A stretch of DNA of 64,000 nucleotides from Arthrobacter sp. EPSL27 (GTDB taxonomy: Bacteria > Actinomycetota > Actinomycetes > Actinomycetales > Micrococcaceae), in the NCBI RefSeq assembly GCF_001512305.1, contig NZ_LNUT01000004.1:239811-303810 (forward strand). The letters are read 5' to 3'. Positions 26,701 through 35,183 of the stretch are shown piece by piece. Position 1 is the first letter of the stretch. The number at the start of each line of letters is the position of its first letter. A program made the translations under genes and the position numbers. The notes beneath the pieces are model-generated. The model saw nothing but the letters and a program-made list of their open reading frames with translations, did not search any database and was not told where the DNA came from.

Positions 26701-28026
26701 GTGGGGCTTTCTATTGACGGACTTTCCAGCGGCCTGGATACCACGTCACTGATCAATTCGCTCATGGCTGTCGAGGCCGTGCCCCAGAGCCTCATCAAGA
26801 ACAAAGCCGCATCCGTGCAGACCCGCATCTCGGCGCTGCAGGGACTCAATTCCGCCGTCGCGGACCTCGCCACCAAAGCCGGTAAACTCGCCGACCCCAA
26901 GGGCCTTGAGCTGTACTCGGCGTCGAGCAGCTCCGCCAAGGTAACCGCCACGGTGGGCGCCGGGGCGAAGCCCGGGGCCGTGGATTTCGCCGTGGCCCAG
27001 CTGGCCCAGACACAGGTCTCCGTCAGTAAAAACCTCACCGCGTGGCCCTACACCACCATGACCGTGACCGGTGAGGGCGGCCAGGCAGTTACCGTCACCC
27101 CGCTCACTTCCTCCCTGGACGACGTCGTATCCGCCGTGAACCTCTCCGGCGCCGGCATCGTCGCATCGAAAGTTTCCGTGGGCGGCGGAGAATTCCGGCT
27201 GCAGTTCGCATCGTCAAAGACCGGCGTCGACGGCGGCTTCAGCATCGCCGATCCGGACGGCACCGCCGGGCTGACCAAAGTGCAGCCGGCCCAGGACGCG
27301 CAGGTCAAGCTGTGGGCGGGAACAGCGGCCGAAACAACACTCAGCTCCGCCACCAACACATTCGCGGATGTCCTCAGCGGCGTCTCGGTTACCGTCTCCG
27401 AGGTTTCTGCCACGCCCACCCGGGTCACTGTTGCCCGTGACAACGCGCAAATCAGCAAGACCGTCTCGGACCTGGTTGGTTCCGTCAACGGCGTCCTCGC
27501 GCAGATCTCAACGAAAAGCACCGTGGTCAGCAGCACGGACGGCTCCGGCAAGCCCATCACCTCAGGAGGCGTGTTCACCGGGGACAGCACCATCCGCCAG
27601 GTCAACGCGGCGATCCTGTCGGCTGCTTCCCAGCCTGTCGACGGGAAGTCACCGGCCGAATTCGGCATCACCCTCACGAAAACCGGCACGATCGAATTCG
27701 ATGCCACCAAATTCGGCGACGCCCTGGCGAAGGATCCGGCCGGCACAATGGCTGCCGTCGCCACCATCTCCGGACGTGTGGCGGATGCCGCCAAGCAGGC
27801 TTCCGATCCCACCAGCGGATTGCTCAGCACCAAGATCAAGGGCCAGCAGACCGCCGCCAAGGACTTCACCGAGCAGATCGCCGACTGGGACGACCGCCTG
27901 GAGATGCGCAGGACCACGCTCCAGCGCACCTACTCGGCCCTGGAAGTCGCCCTCAGCGGCATGCAGGCCCAGTCGTCCTGGCTGTCTTCACAGCTCGCAG
28001 GCCTCTCAGGAAGTTCCTCATCATGA
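26701..28026 (+). CDS. fliD: Flagellar filament cap protein FliD
   Basis: A 441-residue hook-associated protein 2. The N-terminus has GLSIDGLSSGLDTTSLINSL, a diagnostic motif, followed by a helical segment, a beta-rich middle domain and a C-terminal coiled coil (LEMRRTTLQRTYSALEVAL, then MQAQSSWLSSQLAGL). It caps the growing filament and guides flagellin folding. The GTG at 26701 is preceded by AAGGGG. It overlaps fliS by 4 bp. Confidence 0.95.
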   Translation: MGLSIDGLSSGLDTTSLINSLMAVEAVPQSLIKNKAASVQTRISALQGLNSAVADLATKAGKLADPKGLELYSASSSSAKVTATVGAGAKPGAVDFAVAQLAQTQVSVSKNLTAWPYTTMTVTGEGGQAVTVTPLTSSLDDVVSAVNLSGAGIVASKVSVGGGEFRLQFASSKTGVDGGFSIADPDGTAGLTKVQPAQDAQVKLWAGTAAETTLSSATNTFADVLSGVSVTVSEVSATPTRVTVARDNAQISKTVSDLVGSVNGVLAQISTKSTVVSSTDGSGKPITSGGVFTGDSTIRQVNAAILSAASQPVDGKSPAEFGITLTKTGTIEFDATKFGDALAKDPAGTMAAVATISGRVADAAKQASDPTSGLLSTKIKGQQTAAKDFTEQIADWDDRLEMRRTTLQRTYSALEVALSGMQAQSSWLSSQLAGLSGSSSS

Positions 28027-28541
28027 CCATGCCCCCCTTCGGCAGCAGTGGCTACGGCAACGCCGGCCAGCGCAACCAGTACCTTTCCGACTCCGTCCTC
28101 TCGGCCCCGCCGGCACGCCTGCTCACCATGCTCTACGACCGCCTGCTGCTGGACCTGGGCCGGGCCGAATCGGCGCAGCAGGCCTCGAACTGGGCCGCTG
28201 CGAATGAGAACCTGCTGCACGCCCAGGCCATCGTCACCGAACTGTCGTCCTCGCTGAAGACGGATGCCTGGGACGGGGCCGACAGCCTGCTCGGTGTCTA
28301 TAACTACGTGTCCACGGCCCTGATCAACGCGAACATCCAGCGGGACGCCGCACTGACGCGGGAAGCGATCGAGCTCCTCGAACCCCTGCGCCAGGCCTGG
28401 CACGAGGCTGCCGCCGCGGTGCCCGCGCCGGCCCCGGCGGGTGCTGCCGCCTTCGCTTCGGCCGCCCCGGCGGGCTTCGCCTCCGCCGGTGCCTGGAACA
28501 CCCAGCCCGGAACAGGCGGCGGGAGTCTCGGCTTTGGATAA
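28023..28541 (+). CDS. fliS: Flagellin chaperone FliS
   Basis: A 172-residue protein. Residues 15-125 form the four-helix FliS fold (RNQYLSDSVLSAPPARLLTMLYDRLLLDL and the ALINANIQRD region). It binds the flagellin C-terminus and prevents premature polymerisation. About 45 extra C-terminal residues rich in Ala, Pro and Gly are not part of the usual FliS domain. The end overlaps the next gene by 8 bp. Confidence 0.94.
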   Translation: MTMPPFGSSGYGNAGQRNQYLSDSVLSAPPARLLTMLYDRLLLDLGRAESAQQASNWAAANENLLHAQAIVTELSSSLKTDAWDGADSLLGVYNYVSTALINANIQRDAALTREAIELLEPLRQAWHEAAAAVPAPAPAGAAAFASAAPAGFASAGAWNTQPGTGGGSLGFG

Positions 28542-28956
28542 CCGGACGGAGAGGGAAGCCGGCCTGGGGGGAACCGGCGTCCCGAACTCCGACCCAACCC
28601 CGGCCGTGCCTGCCCCCGACTCCGTCCTGGCCGCCTGGAACGCGATCCTGGACATGCTGGAGATGGCCGTCGGGGCTGCGGAGCGCACCTTGAAGGACCC
28701 GCTCGGCCCGCTATCGGCCGCACCCCAGTCCGGGGTGGAGCCCCAGCCCGAGAAGCGATGGCAGCCGCCAGTGCCACCGGGGCCGCTCCCGGCCGCTGCC
28801 CGCCGTCGGGCGGTTGCCCTGTCCGCCGCGCAGGAGCGCGTCGCGAAACGGCTTGAGGAAGCCCGGATGGACGTCGCCAAGCAGCTGCACGCCGTGTCCT
28901 CCGTCCCCGGAGTCGGAGCGCCCGCCGGCGCCGTCTACCTCGACGTCAACGGCTGA
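28534..28956 (+). CDS. FliT-like helical protein (positional assignment)
   Basis: A 140-residue protein in the place where fliT usually follows fliS. It is predicted to have an N-terminal disordered region, a helix around VLAAWNAILDMLEMAVGAA, a proline-rich linker, and a second charged helix (RRRAVALSAAQERVAKRLEE). This two-helix pattern and size resemble FliT-type chaperones, but no diagnostic sequence match is visible. TTG at 28534 is chosen: GGGAG lies eight bases upstream and it overlaps the fliS stop; the open frame continues further upstream inside fliS and is not used. The 3' end is followed by a 169-bp gap with the flgB promoter. Confidence 0.6.
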   Translation: MDNRTEREAGLGGTGVPNSDPTPAVPAPDSVLAAWNAILDMLEMAVGAAERTLKDPLGPLSAAPQSGVEPQPEKRWQPPVPPGPLPAAARRRAVALSAAQERVAKRLEEARMDVAKQLHAVSSVPGVGAPAGAVYLDVNG

Positions 28957-29025
28957 CCGGCCGCGGCCAGACACCCCGGCATCACGTTCGGAAAAAACCT
29001 GCACAAAGACTTTCATATTTTCTGC

Positions 29026-29052
29026 TAACGCGCGGCTGACCAGTGCCGATAA
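29026..29052 (+). promoter_or_regulatory. Sigma-28-type promoter of the flgB operon
   Basis: TAAC, a 15-base spacer and GCCGATAA give a perfect FliA-type -10. The best promoter of the series, heading the basal-body operon. Confidence 0.9.
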
Positions 29053-29061
29053 CTCCTGATA

Positions 29062-29076
29062 GAGCACGGATCGCTC
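29062..29076 (+). promoter_or_regulatory. CsrA-like hairpin 1 in the flgB leader
   Basis: GAGC-ACGGATC-GCTC: a 4-bp stem with GGA in the loop, beginning a few bases after the predicted transcription start. It shares CACGGATCG with hairpin 2. Confidence 0.5.
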
Positions 29077-29083
29077 GTTTAAC

Positions 29084-29098
29084 GGCCACGGATCGGCC
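29084..29098 (+). promoter_or_regulatory. CsrA-like hairpin 2 in the flgB leader
   Basis: GGCC-ACGGATC-GGCC: a 4-bp stem with the same loop as hairpin 1, ending 28 bases before the flgB GTG. The loop resembles that of the flagellin leader hairpin. Confidence 0.5.
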
Positions 29099-29125
29099 AC
29101 TCCCACCCTTCCCAGGCAGGACTCT

Positions 29126-29467
29126 GTGCTCGAATCCGTGACTTCCGCCGCCTTGGCCAGCGCCATGGACGGCCTCGCGCTGCGCCAGCGCGCCATCGCG
29201 AACAACATCGCGAACGTCAACACGCCGAACTACCACGCGAAGCGGGTCAGTTTCGAGGATGCCCTCGCGGACTCCGTCAGGGCGGGCAACGGCAGCGTGG
29301 GCGCCACCACGGGCACCTCCCTGGAGCCGACCCAGTTGAACGGCAACAACGTCAACCTTGATACCGAGACCCTCTCCAACATCGACACCGTGCTGCGCTT
29401 CCAGTTCGCCGCCCGTGCCATTGGCGGGGAATTCAATGCGGTGCGCGCCGCGATGAGGACGAACTGA
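29126..29467 (+). CDS. flgB: Flagellar proximal rod protein FlgB
   Basis: A 113-residue rod protein with the motif SAMDGLALRQRAIANNIANVNTPNYHAKRVSFEDAL (short blocks), the rod/hook family signature, and a C-terminal helical end. It forms part of the proximal rod. The GTG at 29126 is preceded by GGCAGGA. It heads a tightly coupled operon reaching flgE (39277), with most neighbours overlapping by 1-4 bp. Confidence 0.94.
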   Translation: MLESVTSAALASAMDGLALRQRAIANNIANVNTPNYHAKRVSFEDALADSVRAGNGSVGATTGTSLEPTQLNGNNVNLDTETLSNIDTVLRFQFAARAIGGEFNAVRAAMRTN

Positions 29468-29859
29468 TGACCTTCGACGCGATCGGCATCGCCGGTTCGG
29501 CCCTGACCGTGCACCGCAAATGGCTTGACTCCGTTTCGGACAACCTCGCCAACATGAACAACGCCTCCCGCACCAACGGTCCTGCATTCCAGGCCCGGTA
29601 CATCGAGGCCGCAGAAGGCGCCGAGGGCACCGGCGTGTACGTCAAAAGCACCCAGCTGGGCGACGGCGAAGGCCGGATCGTCTACCAGCCGGACCACCCC
29701 CTCGCCGACGCCGACGGCAACGTCAAGTACCCGGACATCGACATGGCCGAACAGATGGGCGCCCTCATCATCGCCCAGCGCGGCTACCAGGCCAACGCGC
29801 AGGTTGTCGACCGCGCCCGCGAAAGCTACCTCGCCGCCCTTGAGATTGGACGATCCTGA
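29467..29859 (+). CDS. flgC: Flagellar proximal rod protein FlgC
   Basis: A 130-residue rod protein. It has AIGIAGSALTVHRKWLDSVSDNLANMNNA at the N-terminus, the EGRIVYQPDHPLADADGNVKYPDIDM core typical of FlgC, and a C-terminal QRGYQANAQVVDRARESYL. The ATG overlaps the flgB stop by one base (TGATG). Confidence 0.95.
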   Translation: MTFDAIGIAGSALTVHRKWLDSVSDNLANMNNASRTNGPAFQARYIEAAEGAEGTGVYVKSTQLGDGEGRIVYQPDHPLADADGNVKYPDIDMAEQMGALIIAQRGYQANAQVVDRARESYLAALEIGRS

Positions 29860-30164
29860 TGCCTGTTTCCCCAATCGCGCCCGTGCAGGGTGTCCTGCCG
29901 GCGAACTACGTCACCGGAGCCGGCGCCGCCACCGGCACCGACGGCTCCGCCTTCGGCGCGTCCCTCACCGGGGCCGTAGATAACCTGCAGCAGCTGCAGT
30001 CGACGTCGAAAGAGCTGGCCATCTCCGCCGTCACCGGCAACCTGGACGACATCCACAACGCCACCCTTGCATCCAGCCGCGCCCAGATCACCCTCGAGCT
30101 CGTAGCCGCCGTACGCAACAAGGGCGTTGATGCGTTCAACGAGATCATGAGGATGCAGGCCTGA
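29859..30164 (+). CDS. fliE: Flagellar MS-ring/rod adapter FliE
   Basis: A 101-residue protein with the FliE C-terminal domain (NLDDIHNATLASSRAQITLELVAAVRNKGVDAFNEIMRMQ, in short blocks). It joins the MS ring to the proximal rod. It is coupled to flgC and fliF by TGATG overlaps. Confidence 0.94.
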   Translation: MPVSPIAPVQGVLPANYVTGAGAATGTDGSAFGASLTGAVDNLQQLQSTSKELAISAVTGNLDDIHNATLASSRAQITLELVAAVRNKGVDAFNEIMRMQA

Positions 30165-31771
30165 TGCCCCCGCAGATCAACGTCTTCTTCCAGCGCTTCG
30201 GCGCGGGCCTCAAGGCTTTCACCCCCGCCCAGCGCACCATCGCCGCGATCGGCGCCGCCATGCTGGTGGTCGGCATCATTGCCCTCTCGGCCTGGCTGTC
30301 CAAGCCCGCCCTCACCCCGCTGTTCTCCGGCCTCAAGGACACCGACGCCAACGGGATCGTGGAGCAGCTGCGCGCGGACAACGTACCGTACGAACTGAGC
30401 GACGGCGGCTCCACCATCCTTGTCCCGCAGGACAGGGTCTACGACGAACGGCTCAAAGCCGCCGCCGCCGGGCTTCCCACCGCCGCCGCCACCGGGTACT
30501 CGCTGCTGGACAAAATGGGCGTCACCTCATCCGAGTTCCAGCAGTCCGTCACCTACAAGCGGGCCCTCGAAGGCGAACTGGCCAGCACCATCTCCGCGAT
30601 GGACGGCGTGAAAACGGCCGCTGTCCGCCTCGCGATTCCGGAAAAGACCGTCTTTGTGTCCACCACCCCGGACACCACGGCCTCCGTATTCGTCGAAACG
30701 GCCCCCGGTTCCACGCTCTCCGGCGACAAGGTCCAGGCGATCGTCCACCTGACCTCCGCCGCGATCGAGAACCTGAAGCCCGCCAACGTCTCCGTGGTTG
30801 ATTCGCAGGGCACCGTCCTGTCGGCCGTCGGCGCCGGCGCGGCGGGTTCGGCGTCCAAGCAGGCCACCGACTACCAGCAGCGCACCTCTGACGCCGTCCG
30901 GGCCGTCATGGACCGCGTGGTGGGTCCCGGCAACTCCACCGTGGCCGTGGCCGCCGACGTCACCGGCGAATCGGCGCAGCAGAAAAGCGAGACCTTCACC
31001 AACGCGGAGGGTGCGCTGCCCCTGAGCGAGTCCTCCAAGACCGAGAAGTACACCGGCACCGGCGGCGGCGCGGCAGGAGTGCTCGGGCCGGACAACATTG
31101 CTGTTCCCGGCGACACCAGCGGGAACGGCAGCTTCGACTCCTCGACCGAGACGAAGAACAACGCGGTCAACAAGGTCACGGAGGACAGGGTGATCCCGGC
31201 CGGCGCCGTCAAACGGCAGACCATCTCCGTCGCCGTCGACCAGGCCGCCGCCGGCGGTCTCAACCTCGCTTCCCTGACCTCCCTGGTCACCGCGGCCGCA
31301 GGGGTGGACGCCGCCCGGGGCGACGTCGTGACCGTCGAGGTGGTGCCCTTCAGCACCGCCGCAGCGGACCAGGCCGCCGCGTCCCTCGAAGCAGCCAAGG
31401 CCGAACTGGAAGCCCAGAAACAGGCCGCATTCTTCAGCACGCTGATGACGGCAGGCAGCATCCTCCTGGGTCTGCTGATCCTCGCGCTGGTCCTTACCGT
31501 GATGCTGCGCCGCCGGCAGAAGCGTGAACCGGTGGATCTGGGCGAACGCCTCGACCTGGAGATGATCCCGGTGATGCCGCCCGTCACCGCGCTGCCCCCG
31601 GCGCCCGAGACCTCGGCCATCCCCATCACGGCGCTGCCGCCGCTGCTTCCGCCGCCCGCCCAGGTCGAAGCCGAGCGCCGCCGCTTCGAGATCGACAACA
31701 TGGTGGCGGCCAACCCGGAGAAGGCCGCCGACTACCTGCGCAGCCTCATGGATGACAGGCAGCCGGTATGA
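30164..31771 (+). CDS. fliF: Flagellar MS-ring protein FliF
   Basis: A 535-residue membrane protein. The N-terminal membrane segment is around residues 25-45 (IAAIGAAMLVVGIIAL), followed by the YscJ/FliF ring-building domains (LTPLFSGLKDTDANGIVEQL, then a RALEGELASTISAMDGV segment) and a flexible middle with GNGSFDSSTETKNN. A second membrane segment (ILLGLLILALVLTVML) precedes a cytoplasmic tail with a FliG-binding C-terminus (VAANPEKAADYLRSLM). It forms the base of the basal body. Confidence 0.96.
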   Translation: MPPQINVFFQRFGAGLKAFTPAQRTIAAIGAAMLVVGIIALSAWLSKPALTPLFSGLKDTDANGIVEQLRADNVPYELSDGGSTILVPQDRVYDERLKAAAAGLPTAAATGYSLLDKMGVTSSEFQQSVTYKRALEGELASTISAMDGVKTAAVRLAIPEKTVFVSTTPDTTASVFVETAPGSTLSGDKVQAIVHLTSAAIENLKPANVSVVDSQGTVLSAVGAGAAGSASKQATDYQQRTSDAVRAVMDRVVGPGNSTVAVAADVTGESAQQKSETFTNAEGALPLSESSKTEKYTGTGGGAAGVLGPDNIAVPGDTSGNGSFDSSTETKNNAVNKVTEDRVIPAGAVKRQTISVAVDQAAAGGLNLASLTSLVTAAAGVDAARGDVVTVEVVPFSTAAADQAAASLEAAKAELEAQKQAAFFSTLMTAGSILLGLLILALVLTVMLRRRQKREPVDLGERLDLEMIPVMPPVTALPPAPETSAIPITALPPLLPPPAQVEAERRRFEIDNMVAANPEKAADYLRSLMDDRQPV

Positions 31772-32784
31772 AAACCGCCGACGCGACCCTGACGGGAACC
31801 CAGCGGGCCGCCGTCGTCCTGATGCAGATGAGCCCGGACAACGCCGCCAAGGTGATGGCCCAGTTCAACGACACCGAAGCCGAGGAGATCGCGGCCGAGA
31901 TCGTGCGTCTGCGCAAGGTGGACCCCGAGGTCGCCGAGCAGATCATGAAGGACTTCCACGAAGCCGCGATGTCCAGCCCCCGGCAGGCCCGGGGCGGGCG
32001 TGAACTGGCCGAGGGACTGCTGGAGGCATCCTTCGGGTCGGAGAAGGCCGCCGGCCTGCTCAACCGGCTCACGGTGAACATGGCCGGCAAGTCCTTTGAA
32101 TTCCTCGAAGACATTGAACCGGTCCAGATCCTGGCGCTGATCGACGGCGAACTGCCGCAGACCATCGCCCTGGTCCTGGCGCACCTCAGCCCGCGCAAGG
32201 CCTCCGCCGTGATGTCCGGGCTGCCCGGCACACTGCGGGCCGACGTCGCCCTGAGCATCGCCACCATGGGCTCCGGCGCGCCGGAGGCCATCGGAATCGT
32301 GGCCGACACCCTCAAGCTGCGCGGCGGTGCCGCCGTCTCGCAGCAGGCGTCCAAGGTGGTGGGCGGCATCCAGCCGCTGCTGGAAATCATCAACCGGACC
32401 GACGCCGGCACGGAACGGTCCGTGCTGGACGGCCTGGACCTGCTGGATCCGGACCTCGCCGTGGAGATCCGCGCACAAATGGTCACCTTCGACGACATCG
32501 TGAAACTGGAACGCCGGGACGTGCAGCTGGTGCTCCGCGGCCTGGACGCCTCCGTGCTGGCCGTCGCCATGAAGGGCGCCTCCGAACAGGTCCTGGAGAC
32601 CATCACCACCAACGTCTCGGGCCGCAACCTGGAAATCCTCGAATCCGAGATCGCGGCTTTGGGCCCGCTGCGCGCCTCCCAGATCGAGGAGGCGCGGGCC
32701 GCCGTCGTCCGCTCCATCCGCGAGCTGGAGGCCGAAGGCCAGATCACCATCCAGCGCGGAGACGAAGAGGACTATGTTTACTGA
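31768..32784 (+). CDS. fliG: Flagellar motor switch protein FliG
   Basis: A 338-residue rotor protein with the full N, middle and C domains. Visible features are LTGTQRAAVVLMQMSPDNAAKVMAQF at the start, the middle-domain EHPQ-like region altered to LAHLSPRKASAVM, and the C-terminal torque domain with EIRAQMVTFDDIVKLERRDVQLVLRG, carrying the charged residues that meet the stator. It overlaps fliF by 4 bp. Confidence 0.96.
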   Translation: MKTADATLTGTQRAAVVLMQMSPDNAAKVMAQFNDTEAEEIAAEIVRLRKVDPEVAEQIMKDFHEAAMSSPRQARGGRELAEGLLEASFGSEKAAGLLNRLTVNMAGKSFEFLEDIEPVQILALIDGELPQTIALVLAHLSPRKASAVMSGLPGTLRADVALSIATMGSGAPEAIGIVADTLKLRGGAAVSQQASKVVGGIQPLLEIINRTDAGTERSVLDGLDLLDPDLAVEIRAQMVTFDDIVKLERRDVQLVLRGLDASVLAVAMKGASEQVLETITTNVSGRNLEILESEIAALGPLRASQIEEARAAVVRSIRELEAEGQITIQRGDEEDYVY

Positions 32785-33427
32785 CGGGAACGCTGCCGGC
32801 AGCGCCCCGGCACGGATCGTCTTCCCTTCACTCCGCGCGAGCGGCCCTGCCAACGAGCAGGCCGGCTATACCGAAGGCCACGCAGCCGGCTACGCAGCGG
32901 GCGTCCGCGCTGCCGCCAAGGAACAGCGCCGCTGGCGCGACCGCATGACGGCGGAGCAGGCGGCGTCGCTCGCTGCCGGGCAGCACGACCTTGACCGGGC
33001 GGTCCGCGCCCTGGCCGTGGCACGCGCAGACTTCGCGCACCGCAACGTCCAGGCCCTGCACGACGCCGAGGAGGTCCTGGCCCGCACGGCGCTGGAACTG
33101 GCCGAAGCGATCCTCGGCTACGAACTGGCTGAAGGAACCCGGACGGCACGGGGTGCGCTGCACCGTGCCCTCTCCGGCAACGACGCGGCCACCGTGCTTG
33201 CCATCAGGCTGAACCCGGCAGACATCGAGGTCCTCGCCAAGGAAGGCCAGGACATCCCGGCAGGCCTGCCCCTGCTCGCCGACCCGGCGCTCAACCGAGG
33301 CGACGCCAAAGTCGAATACCAGCAGGGCTGGTTCGACGCGAGCCTCGGCAGCGCCCTGGCCCGGGCCCGCGCCGCCTTGCTCGATGACCTCTCCGGGACC
33401 GGAAACCCGCCGGGGGAGAGACGATGA
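32774..33427 (+). CDS. fliH: Flagellar export apparatus stator FliH
   Basis: A 217-residue, mostly helical protein. It has a short N-terminal tail, the Gly-patterned segment GYTEGHAAGYAAGVRAAAKE (GxxxG-like repeats typical of FliH), then a coiled coil and a C-terminal domain with ALNRGDAKVEYQQGWFDASL. It regulates the FliI ATPase. The ATG at 32774 lies inside the end of fliG (11-bp overlap). Confidence 0.9.
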   Translation: MFTDGNAAGSAPARIVFPSLRASGPANEQAGYTEGHAAGYAAGVRAAAKEQRRWRDRMTAEQAASLAAGQHDLDRAVRALAVARADFAHRNVQALHDAEEVLARTALELAEAILGYELAEGTRTARGALHRALSGNDAATVLAIRLNPADIEVLAKEGQDIPAGLPLLADPALNRGDAKVEYQQGWFDASLGSALARARAALLDDLSGTGNPPGERR

Positions 33428-34752
33428 TCGCCGAGTGGCGTCCCATGGGCGAGGCCTACGCCGCGGCGCTGCGTGCCGCCGCACCGCAGCGCGTGGGCGT
33501 CGTAACGTCAGTGGTGGGCCTGGGCATGGAAGTGTCCGGGCTCGGGTGCGCCCTGGGCGACCTGGTGACCGTGGGCTCGGACCCGGGGCTGGACGCCGAG
33601 GTGGTGGCGGCCCTGGACGGTTCAGTGCGCTGCATGCCGCTGGGCCGGCTGACCGGCGTGGCGGCGGGCGACCCCGTCCGCGCCAAAGGCGACGCGGTAC
33701 TGGTTCCCACCGGACCGGGGCTCTTCGGCCGCGTCATTGACGGCCTTGGCCGCCCCATCGACGGCAAGGGACCGCTCGTCAGCGGGCCGCGCGTGCCGAT
33801 CGACAATGAAGCCCCGAATGCGATGAACCGCGCCCGGATCGACACGGCGCTGCAGACCGGCGTCCGTGTGCTGGACACCATGACGACGCTCGGCAAAGGC
33901 CAGCGCATGGGGCTGTTCGCCGGCTCCGGCGTCGGCAAGTCCTCCCTGCTGTCCATGATCGCCCGCGGCACCGACGCGGAAGTATCCGTCATTGCCCTCG
34001 TGGGGGAGCGCGGGCGTGAGGTCCGCGAGTTCCTTGAGGATGACCTCGGCCCTGCCGGGCTGGCCCGCTCGGTGGTGGTGGTCGCCACCTCGGATGAGCC
34101 CGCGCTCATGCGCATGCGCGCAGCGTTTACCGCGACCCGCATCGCCGAATCCTTCCGCGACAAGGGCCAGGACGTGGTCCTGATGATGGACTCGCTCACC
34201 CGGGTGGCCATGGCCCAGCGCGAGATCGGCCTGTCCGCCGGTGAGCCGCCGGCCACCCGCGGCTACCCGCCGTCGACCTTCTCCGTCCTCGCCCGGCTGC
34301 TGGAACGGGCCGGTACCGACAAGACAGGGTCCGTCACCGGCATCTATACCGTGCTGGTGGACGGCGACGACCACAACGAGCCGATCGCCGATGCGGCCCG
34401 ATCGATCCTGGACGGCCACGTGGTCCTCGACCGGAAGCTCGCCGTCACCGGCCACTTCCCCTCGGTGGATGTCCTCGGCTCCGTGTCCCGCGTCGCCAGC
34501 AAGGTCAACGCCCGCCCGCACCTGGCGGCTGCGGCGACGCTGCGGCGCGTCCTGGCCGCCCGCAAGGCAGCGCAGGACCTGATCGACGTCGGGGCCTACC
34601 AGGCGGGCACCAACCCGCTGGTTGACGCCGCCATCAACCACGAGCAGGACATCAGTGCATTCCTGCAGCAGCCCATGGAGGAATCCACGGCCCACCCGGA
34701 GTCCTGGCAGCGGCTCAACCACCTCACCTCAATCCTGGGAGCAGCAGCATGA
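33424..34752 (+). CDS. fliI: Flagellum-specific ATPase FliI
   Basis: A 442-residue F1-like ATPase of the export apparatus. Walker A FAGSGVGKSS is near residue 165, the catalytic ALVGERGREVREF segment follows, Walker B is VVLMMDSLTRVAMAQREIGL, and the family signature GEPPATRGYPPSTF is intact. It energises substrate release from chaperones. It overlaps fliH and fliJ by 4 bp each. Confidence 0.96.
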   Translation: MIAEWRPMGEAYAAALRAAAPQRVGVVTSVVGLGMEVSGLGCALGDLVTVGSDPGLDAEVVAALDGSVRCMPLGRLTGVAAGDPVRAKGDAVLVPTGPGLFGRVIDGLGRPIDGKGPLVSGPRVPIDNEAPNAMNRARIDTALQTGVRVLDTMTTLGKGQRMGLFAGSGVGKSSLLSMIARGTDAEVSVIALVGERGREVREFLEDDLGPAGLARSVVVVATSDEPALMRMRAAFTATRIAESFRDKGQDVVLMMDSLTRVAMAQREIGLSAGEPPATRGYPPSTFSVLARLLERAGTDKTGSVTGIYTVLVDGDDHNEPIADAARSILDGHVVLDRKLAVTGHFPSVDVLGSVSRVASKVNARPHLAAAATLRRVLAARKAAQDLIDVGAYQAGTNPLVDAAINHEQDISAFLQQPMEESTAHPESWQRLNHLTSILGAAA

Positions 34753-35183
34753 ACCGCCAATTCTCACTGGCAGGGCTCCTGCGCCTGCGCCAGATCCAGC
34801 AGGACCAGGCAGCCACCGGCCTCGCCAGCGCCCGATCGCGCTCCAGCTCCGTCCGGGCCCGCGAGGCGTCCGCGCGGCGCGAGCTTGCCGCGGGTGACGC
34901 GCCGATCTCCAGCTCCGCCTCCCTGCGGGCCGTCGCCGCCGCGCGGTCCGCATCCCACAGCATGCTCGCCGACCTGCAGAACATGGCGCGGCTCGCCGAC
35001 ACCGAGGAAGCCACCGCACGCGCGGAGTTTGTCGCTGCGCGCACCCGGTCCGTAGGGCTGGAGAAGCTGCAGGCACGCCATACCGCCGAGGTCCACACCG
35101 CAGACCTGCGGTCCGAACAGTCGGCCCTGGACGAGATCGCCTCCACGGTCTGGCACCGCGACGGGCAGGGAATGAAATCATGA
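34749..35183 (+). CDS. fliJ: Flagellar export protein FliJ
   Basis: A 144-residue helical protein rich in Ala, Arg, Ser and Glu, in the usual place after fliI. It begins FSLAGLLRLRQIQQDQAATGLASARS, like FliJ proteins (F.L..LL.LR...E), and forms a long coiled coil. It links FliI to FlhA. The assignment rests on position, size and pattern, since the family diverges strongly. Confidence 0.83.
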   Translation: MNRQFSLAGLLRLRQIQQDQAATGLASARSRSSSVRAREASARRELAAGDAPISSSASLRAVAAARSASHSMLADLQNMARLADTEEATARAEFVAARTRSVGLEKLQARHTAEVHTADLRSEQSALDEIASTVWHRDGQGMKS

